Assembly (NCBI GenBank): GCA_964621525.1
Contig: CAZUMS010000040.1
Location: 1 to 23,852, forward strand
DNA length: 23,852 nt
Direction of reading: 5' to 3'
Source of the DNA: CAZMGV01 sp964621525 [NCBI: uncultured bacterium]
GTDB taxonomy: Bacteria > JAGRBM01
Position numbers and translations under genes: made by a program. Below the pieces are notes generated by a model. It did no database searches and was not told the origin of the DNA. It saw only the letters and a program-made list of their open reading frames with translations. Positions 6,331 through 14,732 of the stretch are shown in pieces; within the stretch, counting starts at the first letter, position 1; the number at the start of each line of letters is the position of its first letter.

Positions 6331-6381
6331 CCACCCACGACCCGGACCACGGCGTGAAGATGCGGGTGTGAGCGGGCGGGC
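6331..6381. repeat. 51-bp direct repeat, right copy
   Basis: This is identical to 5564-5614. Here the 13-codon gene tail is not attached to any reading frame; it follows the antitoxin stop by five bases and stands 61 bases before the ABC fusion gene. It is therefore a remnant or attachment-site-like copy, not a functional gene end. Confidence 0.95.
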
Positions 6382-6428
6382 GGGCCGCGCGTGTCAGGCC
6401 GCCGCTGTTTCCACGGACCCCGCCCGGT

Positions 6429-6434
6429 TATAAC
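6429..6434 (+). promoter_or_regulatory. -10 box of the ABC transporter operon
   Basis: TATAAC is a 5/6 match and ends eight bases before the ATG at 6443. No Shine-Dalgarno lies between. The -35 at 17 bases (TGTTTC) is poor, so an activator or extended contacts may be needed. Confidence 0.4.
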
Positions 6435-6442
6435 TGAAACCC

Positions 6443-8014
6443 ATGAGGGGACGATTCCCACGGATGGGGGCGGCAGCAGCCCTGCTCGCCGCCGTCTTCT
6501 GGCTGCTGTCTGCACCGGCGGCCGCACGTGCCGGGGCGGCGCCGGGGCCGCTCGCGGACGGTGTGCTTTCCTACGGAGCGGACGCCGAGGGCGGCGCACC
6601 GTACGTCTTCTACGATCCTGAAGATCCGGGCAAACTCGTGGGCTTCGAGGTCGAGATCGTGGCGGAGATCGCCGCCCGGCTCGGCGTGAAGCCCGAACTC
6701 CGCCAGAAAGCCTGGGAGAGCCTCATCCCGGCCCTGAACCGGGGCGATTCGGATCTTGTCATCAACGGCATCGAACTTACCGGCGTGCGGCTCCGCGAGG
6801 CGGCGTTCACGCGGCCTTACTACCTGTTCCAGCAGCAGCTCACGGTGCGCGCGGACGAAACGCGCATCCGGTCGCGGCAGGACCTTTCAGGCCTGCGCGT
6901 GGGGACGCTGATCGGCTCGCTGGCGCAGGAACTCCTCGGCCAGGTGCCGGGCGTCCGGACCGTCACCTACCCCGGCGTCCTCGAACCCTACGAGGACCTC
7001 GCCGCGGGGCGCATCGACGCCGTATTCCTCGATCTCCCCATCGCCGCCTACTACGCCGGGAACAATCCGCGCCTGAAACCCGCCGGCCCCCCCGAGGGCG
7101 AGGGCTTTTACGCCGTCGCCGTCCGCCGGAGCGAGCCGGAGCTGCTCGCCGCCGTGGACGGAGCCCTCGCCGGGATGATGCTCGACGGGACGCTGAAACG
7201 GATTCTGGAGCGGTGGAAGCTGTGGAACGGGGCACAGCTCCGTCTGGCCGCCCCCGCTGCTGCTGCCGAAGCAGCGGGGGTTCCGGAGGAACCCCCGGAA
7301 GCAGGGCACGCGGCCGGGCCGGGGGCACCGCTCCAGACGGCGGACGGCACGCCGGTGCCCCTCCAGAAGCCGGATTCCTGGTGGAAATACCTGCCGCACC
7401 TGTTGAGGGGCGCGGGCATGACCTTCGCCCTCAGCGCCTTCTCCATGGCCCTCGCCGTCACGCTCGGCCTCGGGATCGCGCTCACGAGACTCTACGGCGG
7501 CACGCCGGCCCGGGCGGGGGCGGCGGCTTACGTCGAGATCGTCCGGGGCACGCCGCTCCTCATCCAGCTCTATCTTCTTTATTACGGGCTTCCGGCGCTC
7601 GGCGTGAAGCTCCCCGCGCTCGGCGCGGCTGTCCTGGGGCTCGGCCTCAACTACGCCGCCTTCGAATCGGAGATCTACCGGGCCGGAATCCTTTCGATCC
7701 CGCGCGGCCAGACCGAAGCGGCCGAGAGCCTCGGCATGACCCGCTGGCAGACGCTCCGGTTCGTGCTGCTTCCCCAGACCGTGCGGACGGTGCTGCCGCC
7801 CGTCACGAACGACTTCATCGCCATGCTGAAGGACTCGTCCCTCGTCAGCGTCATCACGGTCGTGGAGCTCACGAAGGCCTACAGCATCCACGCGGCGGCG
7901 ACGTTCTCCTATCTCGAGCTCGGGCTCATGTCGGCGGGGCTGTATCTCCTGATGAGCCTGCCGCTGTCCCGGCTGTCCCGGCATCTGGAACGGAGGGCCC
8001 GCTTTGCTGATTGA
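6443..8014 (+). CDS. fused substrate-binding/permease protein of a polar amino-acid ABC transporter
   Basis: This 523-residue protein joins two normally separate subunits. Residues 1-30 form a signal peptide or anchor (hydrophobic core AAALLAAVFWLL, cut probably after AAARA). Residues about 40-265 are a type-2 periplasmic binding domain of the GlnH/HisJ kind, with GFEVEIVAEIAARLG and the DLVINGIELT region. A Pro/Ala-rich linker runs about 266-312. Residues 318-523 are a HisM/GlnP-type permease with several membrane helices and the EAA coupling loop at 427-446 (AESLGMTRWQTLRFVLLPQ). It should bind and import an amino acid or similar polar solute across the inner membrane with the ATPase encoded next. 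Fusions like this are known in the family; the substrate is not predictable here. Confidence 0.9.
   Translation: MRGRFPRMGAAAALLAAVFWLLSAPAAARAGAAPGPLADGVLSYGADAEGGAPYVFYDPEDPGKLVGFEVEIVAEIAARLGVKPELRQKAWESLIPALNRGDSDLVINGIELTGVRLREAAFTRPYYLFQQQLTVRADETRIRSRQDLSGLRVGTLIGSLAQELLGQVPGVRTVTYPGVLEPYEDLAAGRIDAVFLDLPIAAYYAGNNPRLKPAGPPEGEGFYAVAVRRSEPELLAAVDGALAGMMLDGTLKRILERWKLWNGAQLRLAAPAAAAEAAGVPEEPPEAGHAAGPGAPLQTADGTPVPLQKPDSWWKYLPHLLRGAGMTFALSAFSMALAVTLGLGIALTRLYGGTPARAGAAAYVEIVRGTPLLIQLYLLYYGLPALGVKLPALGAAVLGLGLNYAAFESEIYRAGILSIPRGQTEAAESLGMTRWQTLRFVLLPQTVRTVLPPVTNDFIAMLKDSSLVSVITVVELTKAYSIHAAATFSYLELGLMSAGLYLLMSLPLSRLSRHLERRARFAD
7251..7296. repeat. two overlapping perfect hairpins within coding sequence
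   Basis: Hairpin A pairs 7251-7261 (CCCCCGCTGCT) with 7270-7280 around an 8-base loop. Hairpin B pairs 7276-7284 (GGGGGTTCC) with 7288-7296 around a 3-base loop. Both need the GGGGG at 7276-7280, so they are mutually exclusive. They lie in the part of the ABC fusion gene that codes for the interdomain linker (about residues 270-285). Confidence 0.85.
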
Positions 8015-8705
8015 GGCGCGCGAGATCCGCCGGATGGCGGGCGGGGTCCCGGTGCTGGACGGCGCGAGCCTGTCGGTGAGCCGGGGCGAGACCGTCGCGG
8101 TCGTCGGCCCCTCGGGCGCAGGGAAAAGCACCCTGCTCCGCTGCCTGAACGGCCTCGTCCCGTGGGACTCGGGCACTGTCCTCGTGGACAGCCTTGAGCT
8201 CGCTCCGGAGCTTCCGCCCGCCGAACGCACGCGGAGGGTCCTCGAGGTCCGCCGTCGCCTCGGCATGGTGTTTCAGGAGTTCAATCTCTTTCCCCACCTC
8301 ACGGCGCTCGAGAATGCCGCCCTGGGGCCCCGCGAGGTGCTGAAACTTGCGGCCCGGGAGGCGGAAGATCGCGCCGCCCGGTACCTGGAGCGCGTGCACC
8401 TCGGCGGCAAGCTCCACGCCCGCCCGGCGGAACTCTCGGGCGGCCAGCGCCAGCGGGTGGCCATCGCCCGGGCGCTCGCCATGGAACCCCTGGCGCTCCT
8501 CATGGACGAGCCCACGAGCGCGCTGGACCCGGCGCTGAAGGCGGAGGTCGCCTCCGTGATCGGGGAACTGCGGCGGGACGGCCTCACCATGGTGATCGTC
8601 ACCCACGAGTACGAGCTCGCCCGGCGCGCGGCCGGGCGCGTCGTGGAAATGGCCGCCGGCCGGACCCTCCGCAGCGGAACCCCGGCGGAGATCCTGGGGG
8701 CGTGA
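8004..8705 (+). CDS. polar amino-acid ABC transporter ATPase (GlnQ/HisP type)
   Basis: This 233-residue nucleotide-binding subunit has all motifs: Walker A GPSGAGKST (35-43), Q-loop Q91 in VFQEFNLFPH, signature LSGGQ (144-148), Walker B LLMDEP (165-170), D-loop SALD and switch H201. It energises import by the fused binding/permease protein encoded immediately upstream; the genes overlap by 11 bases. The TTG start at 8004 was chosen because GGAGG (7992-7996) sits seven bases upstream. The gene ends convergent to rplQ, and no plus-strand T-rich terminator was found after it. Confidence 0.93.
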   Translation: MLIEAREIRRMAGGVPVLDGASLSVSRGETVAVVGPSGAGKSTLLRCLNGLVPWDSGTVLVDSLELAPELPPAERTRRVLEVRRRLGMVFQEFNLFPHLTALENAALGPREVLKLAAREAEDRAARYLERVHLGGKLHARPAELSGGQRQRVAIARALAMEPLALLMDEPTSALDPALKAEVASVIGELRRDGLTMVIVTHEYELARRAAGRVVEMAAGRTLRSGTPAEILGA

Positions 8706-8736
8706 GGGGCCATAGCAGACCAATTTATCGGACATA

Positions 8737-8764
8737 GACGGTTCCGCTCAGGCTGAGCGCCGTC
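8737..8764. repeat. REP-like palindrome after the ABC operon
   Basis: GACGG-TTC-CGCTCA-GGC-TGAGCG-CCGTC is a nested inverted repeat with a six-base inner stem and five-base outer stem. Its core, CTCAGGCTGAGCG followed by GTCGAAG, resembles dispersed intergenic palindromes seen in many bacterial genomes. No T-run follows, so it is more likely a REP-type element or mRNA 3' stabiliser than an intrinsic terminator. Confidence 0.5.
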
Positions 8765-8790
8765 GAAGCCCTGAAGTGGAACCTCCCCCC

Positions 8791-8832
8791 AAAAAAAACC
8801 AGAACGCCCGGCCGCTTTCGCGGTCCGGGCGT
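8791..8832 (-). terminator. intrinsic terminator of the ribosomal cluster
   Basis: On the minus strand, 26 bases after the rplQ stop, ACGCCCGG(A)CCGC pairs with GCGGCCGGGCGT around a GAAA tetraloop (8832-8804), with one bulged A. TCTGG and eight T (8798-8791) follow. This is a strong rho-independent terminator for the whole supercluster. Confidence 0.9.
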
Positions 8833-8858
8833 CCGGTGTGAAGGCGGCCTTCGCGGGC

Positions 8859-9359
8859 TTATTCGGCCTTGGCTTCGGCTTCCTTCTTGGTGGAGGCCTT
8901 CTTCGCCTTCGGGGCGGCGGCCTTCTTGTCGCCTGCGGGGGCGCGCCGCTTGGCGGGCTTCTTCTTCGCTCCGCCTGCCGTCTCGGCCGGGAGGAACTCG
9001 ATCAGGGCCACTTCGGCGGCGTCGCCCGGGCGGCGGCCCAGCTTGACGATGCGGGTGTAGCCGCCCTGGCGGTCCTTGAACCGGGGGGCGAGGTCGTCGA
9101 ACAGCTTCTTCACCGTGTCGTCCGAGCGGAGCTTGGCGAAGGCGCGCTGGCGCAGGGAGTACTGCCCGGCCTTGTCCGTGCCGGCGGCCTGCTTGCCGAG
9201 GGTGATGATCCGGTCGGCGAAGCGGCGCAGTTCCTTCGCCTTGGCGTCGGTCGTGCGGATCTTCTCGTGGGTGATGAGCGAATTCAGCTGGTTGCGGAAC
9301 ATGGCCTTGCGGTGTTCCGTGCTGCGTCCGAACTTCTTTTCTTTCCGGTGGTGGCGCAT
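8859..9359 (-). CDS. rplQ: 50S ribosomal protein L17
   Basis: This 166-residue L17 sits near the peptide exit tunnel of the large subunit. Residues 1-115 hold the conserved core (MRHHRKEKKFGR start, LITHEKIRTTDAKAKELRRFAD). Residues about 125-166 are a Lys/Ala-rich tail (KKPAKRRAPAGDKKAAAPKAKK) absent from the roughly 120-127 residue enterobacterial protein. It is the last gene of the cluster, 61 bases after rpoA, with an AAGGA upstream of the ATG, and is followed by a strong terminator. Confidence 0.97.
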   Translation of the reverse strand: MRHHRKEKKFGRSTEHRKAMFRNQLNSLITHEKIRTTDAKAKELRRFADRIITLGKQAAGTDKAGQYSLRQRAFAKLRSDDTVKKLFDDLAPRFKDRQGGYTRIVKLGRRPGDAAEVALIEFLPAETAGGAKKKPAKRRAPAGDKKAAAPKAKKASTKKEAEAKAE

Positions 9360-9420
9360 AAGGGGTCGTCCTTAAAAAGGGTTCTCTGGAATCTGGGGAA
9401 CGGGCCGCGGGTTCCGGCGC

Positions 9421-10461
<1,041 letters not shown>

Positions 10462-10520
10462 AGCTGGTACCGTCCTTAGCGTTCTGTTTGAGCGCCCCCC
10501 GAATGCTGTTCAGGAGGCCC

Positions 10521-10548
10521 TACATAGCCGGAACCGGGTCAAAGGCAA
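10521..10548 (-). promoter_or_regulatory. weak promoter candidate for rpoA-rplQ
   Basis: The minus strand reads TTGCCT (10548-10543), 16 bases, TATGTA (10526-10521), just after the rpsK hairpin and about 60 bases before the rpoA ATG. The -10 is only a half match. The context (a terminator-like hairpin directly before) is what makes a new promoter plausible. Confidence 0.3.
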
Positions 10549-10588
10549 AACCCCCGGCGCGGCTGACCCGGAAAGGCCGCCGCCGGGG
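10547..10588 (-). terminator. terminator-like hairpin between rpsK and rpoA
   Basis: Starting 11 bases after the rpsK stop, minus-strand CCCCGGCG and inner CGGC pair with GCCG and CGCCGGGG around a 12-base loop (10588-10552), then G and TTTT (10550-10547). The T-run is short, so this may be a partial terminator or attenuator that sets the rpoA level rather than a full stop. Confidence 0.55.
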
Positions 10589-10599
10589 TCCTGCCGGCC

Positions 10600-11028
10600 T
10601 TACACGCGGCGCCGCTTGGGCGGGCGGCACCCGTTGTGCGGGATCGGGGTCACGTCGCGGATCGACGTCACCCGGAGCCCCGCGGCGTTCAGCGCCCGGA
10701 CGGCCGACTCGCGGCCGGGGCCGGGGCCCTTCACCTGCACCGCCACCGACTTCACGCCGACGGCGACGGCCTTCTGGGCCGCCTTCTCCGCCGCCACGCT
10801 GGCGGCGTAGGGGGTGGACTTGCGCGAGCCGCGGAAGCCCGATCCGCCGGCGGTGCCCCACGAAATCACGTTCCCGGCGCCGTCGGCGATGGAAACGATC
10901 GTGTTCGTGTAGGTCGCCTGGATGTGGGCGATGCCGTGGTCCACGCCGCGCATCTTGGTCTTCTTGACCTTCTGCGGCTTGCCCTCGGCGGCTGCTGGTG
11001 CCTGCTGTTCCTTGGTTTCTTCGGCCAT
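10600..11028 (-). CDS. rpsK: 30S ribosomal protein S11
   Basis: This 142-residue S11 lies on the platform of the small subunit beside the mRNA exit. The conserved core contains [13 protein letters not shown], the [12 protein letters not shown] stretch and the C-terminal [21 protein letters not shown]. The first 20 or so residues ([16 protein letters not shown]) are an acidic/Ala-rich extension. ATG 11028 was preferred over an in-frame GTG at 11037 because AGGTGA sits just upstream of the ATG. The usual next gene, rpsD, is missing. Confidence 0.97.
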   Translation of the reverse strand: MAEETKEQQAPAAAEGKPQKVKKTKMRGVDHGIAHIQATYTNTIVSIADGAGNVISWGTAGGSGFRGSRKSTPYAASVAAEKAAQKAVAVGVKSVAVQVKGPGPGRESAVRALNAAGLRVTSIRDVTPIPHNGCRPPKRRRV

Positions 11029-11088
11029 GGTTCTCACCTGTCCTCGAAGGGCGGACCCGTTCAGGGCGCCCGCCCGGGGTTAACCCCG

Positions 11089-11466
11089 TTACTTGGTCTC
11101 TTTCTTCTTGCCGGCGATCGTCTTGCGCGGGCCCTTGCGGGTGCGCGCGTTGGTCTTGGTGCGCTGGCCGCGGACCGGCAGCATCTTGCGGTGCCGCAGG
11201 CCCCGGTGGCAGCCGAGGTCCATGAGCCGCTTGATCGAGAGCGCCACGTCGCGGCGCAGGTCGCCTTCCACGCGGACGGACTGCTCGATCACGCGGCGGA
11301 TTTCGGCCACCTCGGTTTCCGAGAGCTGGTCGGCCTTGCGGGCGCCGTCGATCTTCGCCGAAGCGCAGATGCTGCGGGCGGTCTTCGGACCGATGCCGTA
11401 GATGTACGTGAGCGACACGTCGATGCGCTTGTTCTTCGGAATGTCTACGCCTGAAATGCGGGGCAT
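11089..11466 (-). CDS. rpsM: 30S ribosomal protein S13
   Basis: This 125-residue S13 of the small-subunit head contacts the P-site tRNA and the B1 inter-subunit bridge. Diagnostic segments are the [14 protein letters not shown] start, [10 protein letters not shown] (helix-hairpin-helix), [11 protein letters not shown] and the basic tail [21 protein letters not shown]. Ribosome site AGGAG precedes the ATG. It follows rpmJ by 19 bases and precedes rpsK by 60. Confidence 0.98.
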   Translation of the reverse strand: MPRISGVDIPKNKRIDVSLTYIYGIGPKTARSICASAKIDGARKADQLSETEVAEIRRVIEQSVRVEGDLRRDVALSIKRLMDLGCHRGLRHRKMLPVRGQRTKTNARTRKGPRKTIAGKKKETK

Positions 11467-11485
11467 GGGGTTTTCTCCTGGTTCC

Positions 11486-11602
11486 TTATCCCTGACGCTG
11501 CTTGTGGCGCGGGTTGGCCGGACAGATCACGCGAAGCACGCCCTGGCGCTTCACGAGCTTGCACTTGGGACACCGTTTCTTGATCGAGGCTCTGACTTTC
11601 AT
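11486..11602 (-). CDS. rpmJ: 50S ribosomal protein L36, zinc-binding form
   Basis: This 38-residue protein reads [14 protein letters not shown] from its start. C11, C14, C27 and H33 form the CCCH zinc ribbon of the C+ paralogue. The family is normally 37-38 residues, so it is complete. It lies 47 bases after infA and 19 before rpsM, the standard position in alpha operons. No zinc-independent copy is seen in this window. Confidence 0.97.
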   Translation of the reverse strand: MKVRASIKKRCPKCKLVKRQGVLRVICPANPRHKQRQG

Positions 11603-11649
11603 ATCTTTCTTCTGCTCCGGCTCCTGCCGCTAGCGGCTTTCTGCTGTTC

Positions 11650-11868
11650 TCACTTCGCCCGGTAGGTGATCCGGCCTTTCGTGAGGTCGTAGGGCGAGAG
11701 TTCCACCGTCACCTTGTCACCCGGAAGGATCCGGATGTAGTGCATCCGCATCTTTCCGGAGATGTAGGCAAGGATCTTGTGGCCGTTCTCCAGTTCCACC
11801 CGGAACATGGCGTTCGGCAGCGGCTCGATCACCTTGCCCTCGACCGTGATTGCGTCTTCCTTCGGCAT
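11650..11868 (-). CDS. infA: translation initiation factor IF-1
   Basis: This 72-residue OB-fold protein occupies the A site of the 30S subunit during initiation. It shows the family sequence [26 protein letters not shown], then [27 protein letters not shown], with the standard length. The upstream gene map ends 20 bases before and rpmJ follows. Confidence 0.98.
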   Translation of the reverse strand: MPKEDAITVEGKVIEPLPNAMFRVELENGHKILAYISGKMRMHYIRILPGDKVTVELSPYDLTKGRITYRAK

Positions 11869-11888
11869 GGTTCCTTCCCAGCGCCCGT

Positions 11889-12653
11889 TCAGGCGGCCTC
11901 CGGCAGCCGCGTGAGGATCTCGGGACCTTCGTCCGTGATCGCCACGCAGTGCTCGTAGTGGGCCGAGGGCTTGCCGTCCGCCGTGACGATGGTCCAGCCG
12001 TCGTCGAGCTTGCGGACTTCCCAGGTTCCCATGTTGATCATCGGCTCGATGCAGATGACCATGCCCTCGCGCAGCCTCACGCCGCCTCCGGGCTTTCCGT
12101 AGTTCGGGATCTGCGGCGCCTCGTGGAGGTTCCGCCCGATTCCGTGGCCCACGAAGTCGCGAACGACCCCGTAGCCCCTGGCCTCGCAGTAGGTCTGCAC
12201 TGCGAAACCGATGTCGCCGATCCGGTTGCCCGGCCGCGCCTGCTCGACGCCCTTCAGGAGCCCCTCGCGGGTCGCATCCATCAGACGGCGCTTGTCCTCG
12301 GGGATCTCGCCCACGGCGATGGTCGTCGCCGAGTCCGAGTAGTAACCGTCCAGGATCACGCCGAAGTCGATGCTGACGATGTCGCCCGCCTCGATCCGGC
12401 GCTTCGCGTTCGGGATGCCGTGGACCACTTCCTCGTTCACCGAGACGCAGAGCGTGCCCGGGAACCCCTGATAACCCTTGAAGGCCGGCTTGCAGCCCGC
12501 CTTGCGGGTCCATTCTTCGGCCATGCGGTCGAGATCCAGCGTCGACATGCCGGCCTTCGCCGTGGCCGCGAGCCGCTGGAGGATTTCGGCCACGACGCGG
12601 CCCGCCGAACGCATGGTCCGGACTTCCTCCTTCGATTTCAGCTCGATCGCCAC
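11889..12653 (-). CDS. map: methionine aminopeptidase, type I
   Basis: This 254-residue enzyme removes the initiator Met from nascent proteins. The di-metal site is complete: D96 and D107 ([15 protein letters not shown]), H170 (VGHGIG), E203 (CIEPM) and E234 (YEHCVA), with H78 in VVHGIP as the substrate-binding His. There is no N-terminal extension. A GTG start gives the conserved N-terminus ([24 protein letters not shown]), with GGAAG just upstream. Its position between adk and infA is conserved in many bacteria. Confidence 0.96.
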   Translation of the reverse strand: MAIELKSKEEVRTMRSAGRVVAEILQRLAATAKAGMSTLDLDRMAEEWTRKAGCKPAFKGYQGFPGTLCVSVNEEVVHGIPNAKRRIEAGDIVSIDFGVILDGYYSDSATTIAVGEIPEDKRRLMDATREGLLKGVEQARPGNRIGDIGFAVQTYCEARGYGVVRDFVGHGIGRNLHEAPQIPNYGKPGGGVRLREGMVICIEPMINMGTWEVRKLDDGWTIVTADGKPSAHYEHCVAITDEGPEILTRLPEAA

Positions 12654-12678
12654 GTTGCTTCCGCTTCCGTTCCTGCGC

Positions 12679-13329
12679 TCAGGCCAGCGCCTTCATGAGG
12701 TCGGCGTTCACGAGGTCCACCGGCCGGTTTCCGTTGATGACCACGAGCCGGCCCTTGTTCTGGTAGTAGCCGCTGAGCGGCCGGGTCTGGTCGTGATAAA
12801 CCTTGAGGCGCTCGCGGATCACCCCGGGCTGGTCGTCCGCCCGGTGTGTCAGCGCGCCGCCGCACTTGTCGCAGACGCCGTCCTTCTTCGTGGGACTCGT
12901 CTGCACGTGCCAGATGGCGCCGCAGCTTCCGCAGGTGCGCCGGCCCGAGAGCCGGGAGACCACTTCCTCGTCCGGGACGTCGATCTCGATCACCCGGGGA
13001 AGGGCGCGCTTGCGGTCCGCCAGCATCCGGTCAAGGGCCTCGGCCTGGGCGATCGTGCGGGGGAACCCGTCCAGGATGTAGCCCTTCTGCGTGTCCGGGC
13101 CCTGGAGCCGCTCGGCCATGACGCCGATGACGACTTCGTCCGGAACGAGCTTGCCCGAGTCCATGTACTCCTTCGCCTTGAGACCCACCGGCGTACCGGC
13201 GGCCTTGGCGGCGCGGAGCATGTCCCCGGTGGAAAGCTGCGGGATGCCGCGGGCCTCCGAGGCGACCCGTGCCTGGGTGCCCTTGCCCGCGCCCGGAGCG
13301 CCGAGGAAGATGACGGGGAGCTCGCTCAA
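12679..13329 (-). CDS. adk: adenylate kinase, zinc LID form
   Basis: This 216-residue enzyme interconverts ATP + AMP and 2 ADP. The P-loop is GAPGAGKGT (10-18), the AMP site includes STGDMLR and DGFPRT, and the lid carries C133-X2-C136 and C153-X2-C156, the zinc-binding version rather than the H-bonded Gram-negative enteric one. The start is TTG and overlaps the secY stop by four bases (TTGA), so translation is coupled. Gene order secY-adk-map-infA is common outside gammaproteobacteria. Confidence 0.96.
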   Translation of the reverse strand: MSELPVIFLGAPGAGKGTQARVASEARGIPQLSTGDMLRAAKAAGTPVGLKAKEYMDSGKLVPDEVVIGVMAERLQGPDTQKGYILDGFPRTIAQAEALDRMLADRKRALPRVIEIDVPDEEVVSRLSGRRTCGSCGAIWHVQTSPTKKDGVCDKCGGALTHRADDQPGVIRERLKVYHDQTRPLSGYYQNKGRLVVINGNRPVDLVNADLMKALA

Positions 13330-14732
13330 GCGGCGCTCCTCCGCGCACGGCCCTTGATCTTGCCGAGGGCCTTGCCGTCAAGAAGTTCGTCGTACTTGGT
13401 GTTCCGCAGGTGGTCGGCGATGTGGCGGAACGTGTCGAGGGCGACGCCCACGCAGATCAGCACGCTGGTGCCGCCGAAGTAGAACGTGACGCCCGTGCCG
13501 CGGGTGAGCGCGTAGGGCAGCACCGCGCAGATCAGCACGAGGTAAACGCCGCCGATCAGCGTCAGCCGGTTCATGATCGGCCGGATGAAGTTCGCCGTCT
13601 GCTGGCCGGGCCGGATGCCGGGCACGAAGCCGCCGTTGCGCTTGATGTTTTCGGCCATCTCGTCCGGGTTGAAGATGATCGACGTGTAGAAGAACGCGAA
13701 CGCGATGATGAGCGAGCCGAACACGAGCGAGTAGACCCAGCCGTGCGGGCTGAGGACCTCGCCGATGGGGCGGATGACGTGCACGATGATCCAGGGCCAG
13801 AGGTTCGACAGGAACGAACCGGCCGGATCGACTGTCACTTCCTGCGTGAGGCCGGCGACCGTCGGGATGAAGACGAGCAGCGAGCTCGCGAAGATCGGCG
13901 GGATCACGTTCGAGGGATTCAGCTTGAGCGGCAGGTGCGACTTCACGCCCTGCGTCTGGCGGCGGCCGACCATGCGGCCCGGGTACTGGACCGGGATGCG
14001 CCGCTCGGCCTGCTCGACGAAGATGATGCCGACGAGCGAGCCCACGACGATGATGCCGATCATGATGGCGCCGATCGGGTTGATCGTTTCCTGGTTGATC
14101 TGCTGGACGAAGCCGCCGAGCGCGCCCGGGATCGACGTCGCGATGCCGGCGAAGATGATGAGCGAGATGCCGTTGCCGATGCCGGCCCGGGTCACCTGCT
14201 CGCCCAGCCACATGACGAAGATGCAGCCGGCGGTGAGCGAGACCACCGCGGTCGCGACGAACAGCGGGCCCGCCTCGCGCACGACGGGGATGCCGCCGGG
14301 GGCGACGGCCGTCTGGAGGCTGGACGCGATCACGGTCGCCTGCACCGCGCACAGGGCGACGGAGAGGTACCGGGTGTACTGGTTGATCTTCTGGCGCCCG
14401 ACCTCGCCCTCCTTCTGCAGTTCCTTGATGTCCGGGATCACTTCCCCGAGGAGCTGCATGATGATGGAGGAGGTCACGTAGGGCATGATGCCCAGCGCGA
14501 AGATCGAGAAGCTGTGCAGGGCGCCGCCCGAGAACATGTTGAACAGGGTAACGATCGAGCCCTGCGTTCCGAAGGTGAGGTCCAGGTAGCCGCGCATGGC
14601 TTCCGGGTTGATGCCCGGCGTGGGCACGATGGTGCCCAGACGGTACAGGAGCAGCACTCCCACCGTGAACAGGATTCGCGACTGAAGCTCGGTGAGCTTC
14701 TTCGGATTAAAGCTGGGTGCCGGTGCTGCCAT
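13326..14732 (-). CDS. secY: protein translocase subunit SecY
   Basis: This 468-residue channel protein of the Sec translocon should have ten membrane helices. Recognisable parts are the N-terminal LTELQSRILFTVGVLLLYRLGTIVPTPG helix, the plug region, the MQLLGEVIPDIKELQKEGEVGRQKINQYTRYL loop and the basic cytoplasmic loop VGRRQTQGVKSHLPLKLN. It lies 48 bases after rplO. Length is within the usual range, with a slightly long hydrophilic loop 4-5 region. Confidence 0.98.
   Translation of the reverse strand: MAAPAPSFNPKKLTELQSRILFTVGVLLLYRLGTIVPTPGINPEAMRGYLDLTFGTQGSIVTLFNMFSGGALHSFSIFALGIMPYVTSSIIMQLLGEVIPDIKELQKEGEVGRQKINQYTRYLSVALCAVQATVIASSLQTAVAPGGIPVVREAGPLFVATAVVSLTAGCIFVMWLGEQVTRAGIGNGISLIIFAGIATSIPGALGGFVQQINQETINPIGAIMIGIIVVGSLVGIIFVEQAERRIPVQYPGRMVGRRQTQGVKSHLPLKLNPSNVIPPIFASSLLVFIPTVAGLTQEVTVDPAGSFLSNLWPWIIVHVIRPIGEVLSPHGWVYSLVFGSLIIAFAFFYTSIIFNPDEMAENIKRNGGFVPGIRPGQQTANFIRPIMNRLTLIGGVYLVLICAVLPYALTRGTGVTFYFGGTSVLICVGVALDTFRHIADHLRNTKYDELLDGKALGKIKGRARRSAA

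Larger units (their letters stand above)
5615..6381. mobile_element. putative 767-bp inserted toxin-antitoxin cassette
   Basis: This segment lies between and includes one of two exact 51-bp direct repeats. Removing it would restore a single 3' end of the CrtC-like gene followed directly by the sequence upstream of the ABC operon. It contains only a promoter and a HigB/HigA-like pair. There is no integrase, transposase or terminal inverted repeat. Duplication of a gene's 3' end at both borders is what site-specific integrases leave behind, but non-homologous or recombinational capture would look the same. Confidence 0.5.

Noticed and set aside
8737-8764. Intrinsic terminator for the ABC operon
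   Set aside because: The stem is good but no T-run follows on the plus strand, so it was listed as a repeat instead.
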